In this document: positions 25,408-33,828 of the stretch, piece after piece | How the letters are laid out: each line of letters opens with the position of its first letter | How positions within the stretch are numbered: position 1 is the first letter of the stretch | Assembly: GCA_023394965.1 (NCBI GenBank) | Contig: JAEWZX010000005.1 | Coordinates: forward strand, 1-44,433 | Direction of reading: 5' to 3' | Length of the DNA: 44,433 nucleotides | DNA from: Pseudomonadota bacterium | GTDB taxonomy: Bacteria; Pseudomonadota; Alphaproteobacteria; Sphingomonadales; Sphingomonadaceae | Position numbers and translations under genes: made by a program | The notes under the pieces: model-generated | What the model was told of the DNA's origin: nothing | The model's database searches: none | Seen by the model: only the letters and a program-made list of their open reading frames with translations

Positions 25408-26373
25408 ATGTCGGTCAAGTCAGCTCTTGCCAAACTTTCGGCCACGGCGGCAGGCGGTGCCTTGCTTGCCGGCGGCGCGGTGCACGTTGCCGAAAAGCCG
25501 CTTACCGACAATCCGCAGTACAAGACGAAGTCGATCAAGCAGGCCAAGCCGCGGACCACGCCCCGGCCAACCGTGCCGCGGGCACGCACTATCCCGCCGC
25601 GGCAGGTGGAGTGCGTCCCTGCCGATTCGCCAGAGGCAGCGTACGACCCGAACAACATATGCCCGCCGGTCTATCGGCAGGCGATGGTTCCCGTGCCGGT
25701 TCCGCCGCTGCCTGATCCGGCTCCCGTGGTTGGTGGCGGTGCGACCCGCTCGATCCCAAGTGGTGGATATGGCGGCGGCTACGGGGGCGGCTTTGGTGGG
25801 GGATTCTTCGGCGGGTTTTTTAGCGGCTCTAGTGGTGGCGGCAGTGTCGTGGTCACTTCCACAACCTCGGGTAGTTCCACCTCTACCTCGACTGGCGGTA
25901 CTTCCACTTCGAGCGGGGGTTCATCCACTTCTACCGGCGGCAGTTCGACATCGACTTCAAGTGGGGGAAGTTCGAGCTCTACCTCCAGTGGCGGCAGCTC
26001 CACGTCGACATCCACTGGTGGCGTGAGCACGACGACCTCGTCATCCACCTCGACGGGGGAAGTCAGTTCGACGACTTCGACCTCGGGCGATGTTTCTACG
26101 AGCACATCGAGCAGTACCTCCACGTCGGGCAATGTGTCGACCAGCACGAGCAGCAGCAGTTCGAGCAGTTCGTCGAGCAGCACTAGCTCCAGCAGCTCTT
26201 CCAGTTCGTCGACGTCCGGCAGTTCCTCGACCAGCACCTCGACGAGTTCGGGCACCACCAGTGGAACAACAAGCGGTACCGATGTTCCGGCACCCCCGAT
26301 GATGGCGCTATTCGGTATGGCGGCAGCTGCGATTCTGGGCCGCCGCAAGTTTCGCATCAGGCGCTCTGCCTGA
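25408..26373 (+). CDS. Ser/Thr-rich surface protein with PEP-CTERM-like sorting signal
   Basis: This 321-residue product has an N-terminal hydrophobic signal-like segment (about 10-28), a Pro-rich basic part with two Cys (about 35-105), a Gly/Tyr/Phe stretch (about 113-140), then about 150 residues almost entirely of Ser, Thr and Gly. The end is VPAPPMMALFGMAAAAILG followed by RRKFRIRR: a short motif, a membrane segment and a basic tail, the layout of PEP-CTERM proteins handled by exosortase. Such proteins are known mainly from bacteria making extracellular polysaccharide, and the Ser/Thr block may be glycosylated (inference). The start has AGGAAG about eight bases upstream. No exosortase gene is in the window. 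Confidence 0.8.
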   Translation: MSVKSALAKLSATAAGGALLAGGAVHVAEKPLTDNPQYKTKSIKQAKPRTTPRPTVPRARTIPPRQVECVPADSPEAAYDPNNICPPVYRQAMVPVPVPPLPDPAPVVGGGATRSIPSGGYGGGYGGGFGGGFFGGFFSGSSGGGSVVVTSTTSGSSTSTSTGGTSTSSGGSSTSTGGSSTSTSSGGSSSSTSSGGSSTSTSTGGVSTTTSSSTSTGEVSSTTSTSGDVSTSTSSSTSTSGNVSTSTSSSSSSSSSSSTSSSSSSSSSTSGSSSTSTSTSSGTTSGTTSGTDVPAPPMMALFGMAAAAILGRRKFRIRRSA

Positions 26374-26393
26374 GACGTATTGGCTGTGCTGGC

Positions 26394-27113
26394 CTAATCG
26401 CGCTGACGCAGGCTCCATTCGCCCTGCCTGTACCACTGCGTCACCACATATTTCTTGCCCGCTGTTACGGGTAAGGCAGCGTGCCGTGTCGCCGGGTTCG
26501 GGCGGCCCGTGCGATCCATATTGTCCCATAACACCAGTAGTCCAGGCTGGGGCGTAATTTTCAGATCCAGTTCCGGAAAGTCGGTCTCCCCACCGGCTTC
26601 AACGGCATTGAGATAGACCATCGCGGTCCAGCTGCGCTGCCCTCCACGTCGTCGCTCCGTTTGCCAGTGAGGCCGATCGAGGCGGAAATGATCGCGATGG
26701 TGCCGGTATTCCTCGCCGACCCGATATCGCTGCCCCTGCAGCGGTTCGGCATGTTCGGGATCGATACCGGTAACTCCGCCGATCCTTGCAGCCAGCGCCT
26801 TGGTTTCCCGCAAGTCTTGCGAAAAGAAATGTGTCGAACTGGTGCGGCCCTTGGGAGCAGTTTTTTCCGAAAACAGGACGGAAGGCTGAATGCGGCTATC
26901 GATAACAGAGATAAGCTTGCGGCATTCCTGCTCCGAAAGGAGCCCGGGAAGCAGGAAGAGATCGGCTTTGTCGCCGCCTTTCGCTTCGATTTCCGGATGG
27001 ATCAGCAGGCGCTCACGAACCTTGACGCCTATGGCAGAAAGAACTGCAGGATCAGCCCGTTCGTCGATCGGAGAACGTTTGAACACCCGAGACAGGCGGT
27101 CGATGATCGCCAT
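26394..27113 (-). CDS. 2OG-Fe(II) oxygenase, prolyl 4-hydroxylase-like
   Basis: Predicted dioxygenase that hydroxylates a protein or small substrate using 2-oxoglutarate and oxygen. The 239-residue product has a P4H-type domain in its C-terminal half: the iron ligands His139-x-Asp141 and His211, and the 2OG-binding Lys in GKK (220-221). SSTHFF and GGETDFP, also typical of prolyl 4-hydroxylases, are present. It starts one base after the rhodanese gene stop, so it is the third gene of an acnA operon. The substrate is unknown; bacterial relatives act on elongation factors or ribosomal proteins in some cases. Confidence 0.88.
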   Translation of the reverse strand: MAIIDRLSRVFKRSPIDERADPAVLSAIGVKVRERLLIHPEIEAKGGDKADLFLLPGLLSEQECRKLISVIDSRIQPSVLFSEKTAPKGRTSSTHFFSQDLRETKALAARIGGVTGIDPEHAEPLQGQRYRVGEEYRHHRDHFRLDRPHWQTERRRGGQRSWTAMVYLNAVEAGGETDFPELDLKITPQPGLLVLWDNMDRTGRPNPATRHAALPVTAGKKYVVTQWYRQGEWSLRQRD

Positions 27114-27114
27114 G

Positions 27115-27540
27115 TTAAATGCGAGGCCGACTGACTGGGAGAGCTTGCTTCTCCCAAGCGAGGATACCGCCCTTCATATGCAGAGCCATTTCACCGGCGG
27201 TCGCCAGCTTTTCCGCTGCAACACCCGACCGGCGATCTGACCGACAGTACAAAATGCGCTCGGCACCGCGAGGATCGGGTAGGGCGGCTGGGTCGAACTC
27301 ATTTAGAGGGATGTTGATTGCGCCCCTCAAATGGCCTGCGGCAAATTCTTCTGGAGTACGTACATCGATAAGCTGGATATTTTCACCAGCGTCCAGCCGT
27401 AGGGCCAGTGCCTTCGGCTCGATCATGAGTACTCCGGCCTGGCTTCTGGCACTGGCTTCCCGGCCAGTGTCTCGGGCACCCGCAGAGCAGGCGGCGAGCA
27501 CGCTCGCCGCCGCTGTTGCAACAAGCGCCCGTGCAATCAC
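27115..27540 (-). CDS. Rhodanese-domain lipoprotein
   Basis: The 141-residue product has a signal peptide with lipobox LAAC (Cys18), so it should be membrane-anchored in the periplasm, and a rhodanese domain (about 38-135) with LIDVRTPEEFAAGHL and the active-site Cys99 in YCRSDRRSG. It would handle sulfane sulfur or act as a redox/sulfur relay; the partner is unknown. The start is GTG at 27540, overlapping the acnA stop as GTGA. The open frame to 27624 lies inside acnA and is not used. It forms an operon with acnA and the 2OG oxygenase. Confidence 0.87.
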   Translation of the reverse strand: MIARALVATAAASVLAACSAGARDTGREASARSQAGVLMIEPKALALRLDAGENIQLIDVRTPEEFAAGHLRGAINIPLNEFDPAALPDPRGAERILYCRSDRRSGVAAEKLATAGEMALHMKGGILAWEKQALPVSRPRI

Positions 27541-30212
27541 GCAGTGGCCAGTTTGCGCAGAACGTACTGGAGAATGCCCCCGTTGCGGTAATACTCCATC
27601 TCGTTTGCGGTATCGATCCGGCACAGCGCGGTGAAGCTGAAAGTCGAACCATCTTCGCGGACGACCTCGACTTCAATGTCTTGACCAGGTGTGAGATCAG
27701 CCAAACCCTTGATCGAGAAGCTGTCGGTCGCGGTGAGGCCGAGCGAAGCGCGGGTTTCGCCATCCTTGAACTGGACCGGAAGCACACCCATGCCGACGAG
27801 GTTGGAACGGTGGATACGTTCGAAGCTTTCGACGATGACTGCGCGCACACCCAGCAGGATCGTGCCCTTTGCCGCCCAGTCGCGACTGGAACCGGTGCCG
27901 TATTCCTTGCCCGCGATAACCACGAGCGGAGTGCCGTCTTCCTTATGCTTCATGGCAGCATCGTAGATTGCCATCTGCTCGCCGTTATAGGTGGTGTAAC
28001 CACCCTCGACGCCGGGTACCATTTCATTCTTGATGCGGATGTTCGCGAAAGTGCCGCGCATCATCACATCATGGTTTCCTCGGCGTGAACCGTAGGAATT
28101 GAAGTCCTGCTTGGAGACCTGGCGGCTCTTGAGGTATTCCCCGGCCGGACTGTCCTCCTTGATGGAACCGGCTGGAGAGATGTGGTCGGTGGTAACCGAA
28201 TCGCCGAGGATCGCGAGAGGTTTCGCGCCGGTGATGTCGCCGACCGGAGCGGGTTCCATACCCATACCCTCGAAATAGGGCGGGTTGGCAACGTATGTGC
28301 TGGTCGGGTTCCAGCGATAGGTGTCGCTCGCCTCGACATTGATCGCCTGCCAGTGCTCATCGCCCTTGTAGACGTCGGCATAACGGGTTTCGAACATCTG
28401 GCGGTCGATGTTCGCGGCGCGGTGCTGGCGCACTTCTTCGTTGGTCGGCCAGACATCTGCCAGCATCACGTCGTTGCCGTCCTGGTCCTGGCCCAATGGC
28501 GTTTCGGTGATGTCCTGCGTTACCGTGCCAAGGATCGAATAGGCGACCACCAGCGGCGGCGAAGCGAGGAAGTTGGCCCGCACGTCGGGCGACACGCGAC
28601 CTTCGAAATTGCGGTTACCCGACAGTACGGAAGCGGCAACGATGTCGTTATTGTTGATTGCATTGCTGATCGGCGGGGCCAGCGGACCGGAGTTGCCGAT
28701 GCACGTCGTGCAACCATAGCCAACGAGGTCGAAACCCATGGCGTCCAGATCGTCCTGCAGGCCCGACTTCACGAGGTAGTCGGTAACCACCTGAGACCCC
28801 GGCGCGAGGCTGGTCTTGACCCACGGCTTGGGCTTCAGGCCCTTCTCATGTGCTTTTTTGGCAACCAGGCCCGCTGCAATAAGAACGTCCGGGTTTGAGG
28901 TGTTGGTGCAGCTTGTAATTGCAGCGATCACGACGTCGCCATCGCCCACGTCATGGCCCTTGCCGTCAACATCGACGCGTACCGGCGCATCTTTCTTGTA
29001 AAGCGTCTTGAGGTCGGTGTTGAAAAGCTCGTCCACCTGAGGAAGCGCAACGCGATCCTGCGGGCGCTTGGGGCCGGCAAGCGAAGGGACGACCTTCGAG
29101 ATGTCGAGTTCAAGCGTCTTGGTGAACACCGGTTCGTTTTCCGGAGTGAACCACATGCCCTGTTCTTTCGAATAGGCTTCGACCAGTGCGATTGCGTCTT
29201 CATCGCGGCCGGTCAGGCGCATATATTCGAGCGTTTTGTCATCGATACCGAAGAAGCCGCAGGTGGCACCATATTCCGGGGCCATGTTCGCTATGGTTGC
29301 ACGATCGGCGAGTGTAAGGTTGGCAACGCCTTCGCCGTAGAACTCCACAAACCGACCGACAACGCCGACTTCGCGCAGCATCTGGACGCAGGTCAGCACC
29401 AAGTCGGTGGCGGTCACGCCTTCAGCCATCGCGCCGGTCAGCTTGAAACCGACGACTTCGGGGATCAGCATCGACACCGGCTGACCAAGCATGGCAGCTT
29501 CGGCTTCGATTCCGCCTACGCCCCAGCCCAGAACGCCCAAGCCATTGATCATGGTGGTGTGGCTGTCGGTGCCGACGCAAGTGTCGGGGTAAGCAACCAT
29601 CTGGCCATCTTCACCAGCCGAGGACCACACGCCCTTGCCCAGATATTCGAGGTTTACCTGATGGCAAATGCCGGTGCCGGGAGGCACGGCGGTGAAGTTC
29701 TGAAAGCTTTTCGAGCCCCATTTGAGGAAATCGTAGCGCTCCGCATTGCGGGCGTATTCCAGCTCCACGTTCTTTTCGAAAGCCTTGGGATGACCGAATT
29801 CGTCGACCATTACCGAGTGGTCGATAACCAGGTTTACGGGAACCTGCGGGTTGATCTTGTCGGTTTGACCGCCGAGCTTGCCGATCGCATCACGCATCGC
29901 AGCAAGGTCCACTACGCAGGGAACGCCGGTGAAATCCTGGAGCAGAACGCGCGCCGGGCGATACTGGATTTCCTTACCCGTGCTCGGATTCTTCTGCCAG
30001 TCGGCGATGGCTTTGGCATCATCGGTCGACACGGTGAACCCGCCGTCTTCGAAGCGCAGCATGTTTTCCAGCAGGACCTTGAGGCTGAAAGGCAGCTTCG
30101 ACACATCGCCAATTGTCTTTTCCGCTTTGGCGAAGGAGTAATAGGCATAGTCCTTTCCGTTCACGGTGAGAGTTGAGCGGGTTCCGAGCGTGTCCTTGCC
30201 GACCTGGGTCAT
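27537..30212 (-). CDS. acnA: Aconitate hydratase A
   Basis: TCA-cycle enzyme that interconverts citrate and isocitrate through a [4Fe-4S] cluster. The 891-residue length and the start (MTQVGKDTLGTRSTLTVNGKDYAYYS) are typical of AcnA/IRP1-type enzymes. Cluster ligands are Cys435 (SCTNTSNP), Cys501 and Cys504 (GCTTCIGNSG). The C-terminal swivel domain with YGTGSSRDWAAKG is intact. It is the first gene of an operon with the rhodanese lipoprotein and 2OG oxygenase genes, and is divergent from a small exported peptide gene. Confidence 0.97.
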   Translation of the reverse strand: MTQVGKDTLGTRSTLTVNGKDYAYYSFAKAEKTIGDVSKLPFSLKVLLENMLRFEDGGFTVSTDDAKAIADWQKNPSTGKEIQYRPARVLLQDFTGVPCVVDLAAMRDAIGKLGGQTDKINPQVPVNLVIDHSVMVDEFGHPKAFEKNVELEYARNAERYDFLKWGSKSFQNFTAVPPGTGICHQVNLEYLGKGVWSSAGEDGQMVAYPDTCVGTDSHTTMINGLGVLGWGVGGIEAEAAMLGQPVSMLIPEVVGFKLTGAMAEGVTATDLVLTCVQMLREVGVVGRFVEFYGEGVANLTLADRATIANMAPEYGATCGFFGIDDKTLEYMRLTGRDEDAIALVEAYSKEQGMWFTPENEPVFTKTLELDISKVVPSLAGPKRPQDRVALPQVDELFNTDLKTLYKKDAPVRVDVDGKGHDVGDGDVVIAAITSCTNTSNPDVLIAAGLVAKKAHEKGLKPKPWVKTSLAPGSQVVTDYLVKSGLQDDLDAMGFDLVGYGCTTCIGNSGPLAPPISNAINNNDIVAASVLSGNRNFEGRVSPDVRANFLASPPLVVAYSILGTVTQDITETPLGQDQDGNDVMLADVWPTNEEVRQHRAANIDRQMFETRYADVYKGDEHWQAINVEASDTYRWNPTSTYVANPPYFEGMGMEPAPVGDITGAKPLAILGDSVTTDHISPAGSIKEDSPAGEYLKSRQVSKQDFNSYGSRRGNHDVMMRGTFANIRIKNEMVPGVEGGYTTYNGEQMAIYDAAMKHKEDGTPLVVIAGKEYGTGSSRDWAAKGTILLGVRAVIVESFERIHRSNLVGMGVLPVQFKDGETRASLGLTATDSFSIKGLADLTPGQDIEVEVVREDGSTFSFTALCRIDTANEMEYYRNGGILQYVLRKLATA

Positions 30213-30428
30213 GCGCGCGTATTTCCTTTCAGTTGAGAGCCGTCACCCGACCAATGGACAGGGCGGCAGAATGTGCCGCGCACCTGCGCCGAAGCCGCGA
30301 AAAAATCAAGTGCGCGGCAATGAACCGGCGGGCTTTCAGGGAACTCGGCCCAAGTTTCGATGGTTATTGGGGCAAAATCATGGCAATTATGTCGTATTCG
30401 CCGAATTGGCTGAATGAGGGAGTTTTCT

Positions 30429-30599
30429 ATGTCTCCGCTATCGGACGCGGGCAAGCGCTCACGTCGTCCGCTTCGCATTGCAGTAACAGCTGCGGCACTT
30501 GGCATCGCCGGCTGCTTTGCCGCCGCCTTCACTTTTGCTGATGAACCGGCAGAGGCCGGGCAACAACAAGGCCAAGCTGCGTTGCAGTACAGCCGCTAA
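30429..30599 (+). CDS. Small predicted exported or membrane peptide, 56 aa
   Basis: The ATG at 30429 is preceded by GGGAG six bases upstream, and the 56-residue product has a basic N-terminus (GKRSRRPLR), a hydrophobic segment (about 17-35, AVTAAALGIAGCFAAAFTFA) and a short acidic-to-Gln-rich end. It looks like a signal peptide or anchor with a tiny mature part. No family is recognised. Its stop codon overlaps the stop of the convergent transporter gene. Confidence 0.55.
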   Translation: MSPLSDAGKRSRRPLRIAVTAAALGIAGCFAAAFTFADEPAEAGQQQGQAALQYSR

Positions 30600-31486
30600 G
30601 GCACGTCCGGCACGATTGCGGCACGGCGCTTGCGGGTGGCCAGCCAACAGGACGCGATTATGACCGTGGCGCCGATGATCGTCGGCAAGGTCAGAGGTTC
30701 GGCGAAAAACAGCCATCCGAACAGAGAAGCCCACAAAAACCCTGAATATTCCAATGGAACCAGTATCTGGGTTTCTGCACGCGCGTATGCCCATGCCAGC
30801 CCCATTGCGCTTGCTACAGTAAGTACGGCCGCGGCGGCCAGATCAATGATTGTTTCGGAGCTGGGCATCTCGAACAGAAACGGGGCGGCCAGGCCAAGGA
30901 TCATCATCGATACGCCCGAATGGAAAGTGGCGATTTCGGCGGGGCCGGCGAGCTGGGATTGCCGCCGGATCAGGATGAAACTGTAGGCATACAGCAGCGC
31001 AGACACCAGAATCGCGGCAAGCCCCAAGGCTGTATCGCCATCAAAATCGGACTGACCAACCTTTCCACCTATGATGATCAATGTTCCAACAAACCCGAGG
31101 ATAGAGGCGAAGACCGCTTCGCGGCGTATCGTTTCGCCAAGCATGACCCGTGCGAGATACAATGCGATCAGGGGAGCGACGAAACTGATCGCGATTGCTT
31201 CGGCCAGCGGCAGCGTTGTGATGGAATAAAAGAAGGTGAGCGCCATGAATGTCGCCACCGCCGAACGTTGCAGATGGAGTTTTAGGACTTCCCGTCGCGG
31301 CCAGCGACCACCGCGGGCGAGCCACAGTGGGAGTGCGACGCCAGTTCCAATGACGGAACGCAGCCATGCAGCCGTGAGTGCCCCCACGGCGAGTGCGGCG
31401 CTTTTCATGAAGGCATCCATCAAGGACAGGCACGCAACCGCAAAGGCAGCCGTAAAGAGCGGCAACAAGGCATGGTCTCGTGTCAC
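30596..31486 (-). CDS. EamA/DMT-family transporter
   Basis: Inner-membrane transporter of the drug/metabolite superfamily with ten hydrophobic segments and two EamA repeats (about residues 5-135 and 145-285). The first repeat ends with the typical ALYLARVMLGETIRREAVFASILGFVGTLIIIG. The substrate cannot be told from sequence. No ATG gives a full-length product; I chose the GTG at 31486, which precedes the first membrane segment, but a TTG at 31507 is possible. The stop overlaps the convergent small gene, leaving no room for a terminator. Confidence 0.85.
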   Translation of the reverse strand: MTRDHALLPLFTAAFAVACLSLMDAFMKSAALAVGALTAAWLRSVIGTGVALPLWLARGGRWPRREVLKLHLQRSAVATFMALTFFYSITTLPLAEAIAISFVAPLIALYLARVMLGETIRREAVFASILGFVGTLIIIGGKVGQSDFDGDTALGLAAILVSALLYAYSFILIRRQSQLAGPAEIATFHSGVSMMILGLAAPFLFEMPSSETIIDLAAAAVLTVASAMGLAWAYARAETQILVPLEYSGFLWASLFGWLFFAEPLTLPTIIGATVIIASCWLATRKRRAAIVPDVP

Positions 31487-31625
31487 GCAAGCGCTGTATC
31501 GGCCCAATCCTATGCAGTCACCGACAATTCAGGCCTGTGAAAGAAGGGATATTGGAATAGGTTCGCGCATTGGGTTATTGTATCGCTACACGCGCTGATG
31601 AGCGCGGGCGCATTTGGTAGGAATT

Positions 31626-33053
31626 ATGACACGTTTTCGTTTGATTTTCGGTACTGCAATGGGTGCGGCGCTTTGTGCAACTTCAGTCCTGGCTCAGGAT
31701 AACGGGCCGGAAGATCTGGTCCCGCCTGAACCTGCCAAGGTTACCGAAAAGCTGCCAGATTACACGACCGACGCACAGAAGCCGGCTGCGAAACCCAGTG
31801 TCAGCAACAGCTTCGGCGATATCCGCACATCCTCGGGTGAAGTGGTGCAACAATTACCCGTGCTGGTGCGCGAATGGTCGGTGCCCCAAGCAAAAAAGCT
31901 GCTCGCCTTCATTCTGACGATGGAAGCAGAGGGTTTGGCACCATCGGACTATCGCGGTGAGGAGCTTGCCGCCGCAATCGCAAATGGACCGGGAGTGGCA
32001 CTTAACGAGATAGCCAGCGAGATTTTCGTGTGGCTTGTCGAAGATTTGCGCGACGGCCGGACGCCGATGGAAGCCCGGCGCCAGTGGTTCGTCGTCGATC
32101 CTGACCCGGATCTTCTGCCTTCCGATCGTCTGCTCAAAACAGCGGTCGAAACGGGTGACATTGCCGGAACGCTGACTGCGCTCAATCCGAGATCACCCGA
32201 TTATGCGCGCCTCAAGGAAGAGCTGGCGAAAACGACTGATGCGTCGAAGCGCAAGCTGATCCGTGCGAACATGGATCGGTGGCGCTGGCTGGCGCGCGAT
32301 CTTGGCAAGCAATACCTGCTTACCAACGTGCCTGAATATCAGCTTCGGCTCACGGTCAATGACAAGATCATCAAGAACTATCGCGTGGTTGTCGGGAAGC
32401 CCGGGCGCACGGCCACGCCGCAACTCGCCGAAATGGTCGAAGCAGTGATTTTCAATCCGACTTGGACAGTCCCGCAATCGATCGTGAAGGGCGAAGGACT
32501 GGGAGCGAAGGTGCTCAACAACCCCGGCTGGGCCCGTGCCAATGGATACAAAGCAACCAAGGGCGCCAACGGTTGGGTCACCGTGGTTCAGCAGCCGGGG
32601 CCGGGCAATTCGCTGGGTCTGATGAAGCTCGACATGCCGAACGAGCATGCGATCTTTCTGCATGACACCCCTGCCAAGGCGCTATTCAATCAGGATAACC
32701 GCGCTCTTAGCCACGGCTGCATCCGTGTTCAGGGCGCACGCGAACTGGCAATGACGATGTCGATGCTGGGCAATGCCTCGAGCCGGGACGAATTGCCTGC
32801 GATCCAACAGGAAGTGTCGGAGATTACCGCCGGCCGGAAATATACCCGCTATGCGATGGAAAAGCAGTGGCCGGTCTATATCACATACTTCACCTACGGC
32901 GTGGACGTTGGCGGCAATTTGAAGAAGTTTGCTGACATATACGACCGTGACGCGCCAGTGCTCGCGGCTCTGGACGCTCCGCGTCAGGGGGATCGGGCCA
33001 GGAAGACCAGCGAAGAAGTAGTGGAGATCGTCGACGATCTGCAGACGAGCTAA
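31626..33053 (+). CDS. L,D-transpeptidase, YcbB/LdtD-like
   Basis: Periplasmic enzyme that forms 3-3 crosslinks in peptidoglycan or attaches substrates to it. The 475-residue product has a signal peptide (cleavage near residue 23, after SVLA), an N-terminal scaffold region (about 70-215) and a C-terminal YkuD catalytic domain with HDTP (His346) and SHGCIRV (362-368, nucleophile Cys365). The start at 31626 has AGGA close upstream; an upstream TTG is not needed. It ends 6 bases from the convergent second L,D-transpeptidase gene. Confidence 0.93.
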   Translation: MTRFRLIFGTAMGAALCATSVLAQDNGPEDLVPPEPAKVTEKLPDYTTDAQKPAAKPSVSNSFGDIRTSSGEVVQQLPVLVREWSVPQAKKLLAFILTMEAEGLAPSDYRGEELAAAIANGPGVALNEIASEIFVWLVEDLRDGRTPMEARRQWFVVDPDPDLLPSDRLLKTAVETGDIAGTLTALNPRSPDYARLKEELAKTTDASKRKLIRANMDRWRWLARDLGKQYLLTNVPEYQLRLTVNDKIIKNYRVVVGKPGRTATPQLAEMVEAVIFNPTWTVPQSIVKGEGLGAKVLNNPGWARANGYKATKGANGWVTVVQQPGPGNSLGLMKLDMPNEHAIFLHDTPAKALFNQDNRALSHGCIRVQGARELAMTMSMLGNASSRDELPAIQQEVSEITAGRKYTRYAMEKQWPVYITYFTYGVDVGGNLKKFADIYDRDAPVLAALDAPRQGDRARKTSEEVVEIVDDLQTS

Positions 33054-33059
33054 GGCGAC

Positions 33060-33767
33060 CTAATAAGCGCCGGGGTTCGACCGTTCGAACGTCCCGCCAT
33101 ATTCGTTTCGAAGCAGATCGTATTGTGTGATCGGTGGCCTTACGGTGCTTCCGTTTTCTGTCAGGCCATAGCTTCCGCAGACGAGGAGGCGGCCGCCTGA
33201 CAGGTCTATCAATGCGCGATCAAACTGTGTTGGACCCATGGCGAAACAGCCATTCGACCGTCCGAGACGACCAAAGCGTTCTACATGTTCGGGCGTCGCA
33301 TAATTCGCCTGATGCATCACGATGGCCCGAGGGAGGGCATTGGAGTTTGTCGGATCGAGACCGTCGAGCCGAATTGACGTGCCATAGCGCCCGACATACC
33401 AGCTTCGTGTCATGAAGGCGCCGCGGCACGATGCCTCGCTGCCTTCGATATTGGAGTAGCGTTTCAGCCAGCCATCGTGTTCGCTATCCGAACCGGTGCC
33501 ATGGCTGACATGATAGCTAGACACCCTCTGGTTATCCAGGTCGACAAAGTGAAACCGCCGGTGCGCAGAGTGCAACCCGAAATCAGCGATTGCGACGATA
33601 TCCTTGCGCCAGATGTTGCCGCCCACCCGGGTCAGTTCATTGCGGGCAAGATTCATGAGCTTCGCATCGCGAGCTGCGGTGGCGTTCACTTGAGCAAACA
33701 ACCGTGTCGGCAACACGACAGCCGCACCAACGGCGAGCGCCCCTTTGACAAGTTCCCGTCTTTTCAT
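33060..33767 (-). CDS. Murein L,D-transpeptidase catalytic-domain protein (YkuD_2 type), predicted Tat substrate
   Basis: The 235-residue product has a twin-arginine style start (MKRRELVKGALAVGAAVVLP) and then a YkuD_2 domain: FVDLDNQRVSSYHVSHG, His152 (VMHQANY) and the catalytic SNGC (Cys174, LGRSNGCFAMGP). It would act on peptidoglycan in the periplasm. The start at 33767 is favoured because AGGA lies eight bases upstream; an ATG three codons earlier is too close to that site. It is convergent with the YcbB-type gene and follows the retropepsin-like protease gene on the same strand. Confidence 0.88.
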   Translation of the reverse strand: MKRRELVKGALAVGAAVVLPTRLFAQVNATAARDAKLMNLARNELTRVGGNIWRKDIVAIADFGLHSAHRRFHFVDLDNQRVSSYHVSHGTGSDSEHDGWLKRYSNIEGSEASCRGAFMTRSWYVGRYGTSIRLDGLDPTNSNALPRAIVMHQANYATPEHVERFGRLGRSNGCFAMGPTQFDRALIDLSGGRLLVCGSYGLTENGSTVRPPITQYDLLRNEYGGTFERSNPGAY

Positions 33768-33828
33768 GTTCTTCATCCTATCAGGACGCTGCTGGCCACG
33801 CCATGAACATTGCGGCAGGGCGATTGCC

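Noticed and set aside
25779..26357. Minus-strand open frame rich in Val/Glu/Leu opposite the Ser-rich gene
   Set aside because: It is the mirror image of Ser/Thr repeat codons; the plus-strand gene has a good ribosome site, signal segment and sorting tail.
28953..30176. Long plus-strand open frame (about 407 codons) opposite acnA
   Set aside because: Fully covered by a clear aconitase gene; the product looks like antisense composition with no start signal.
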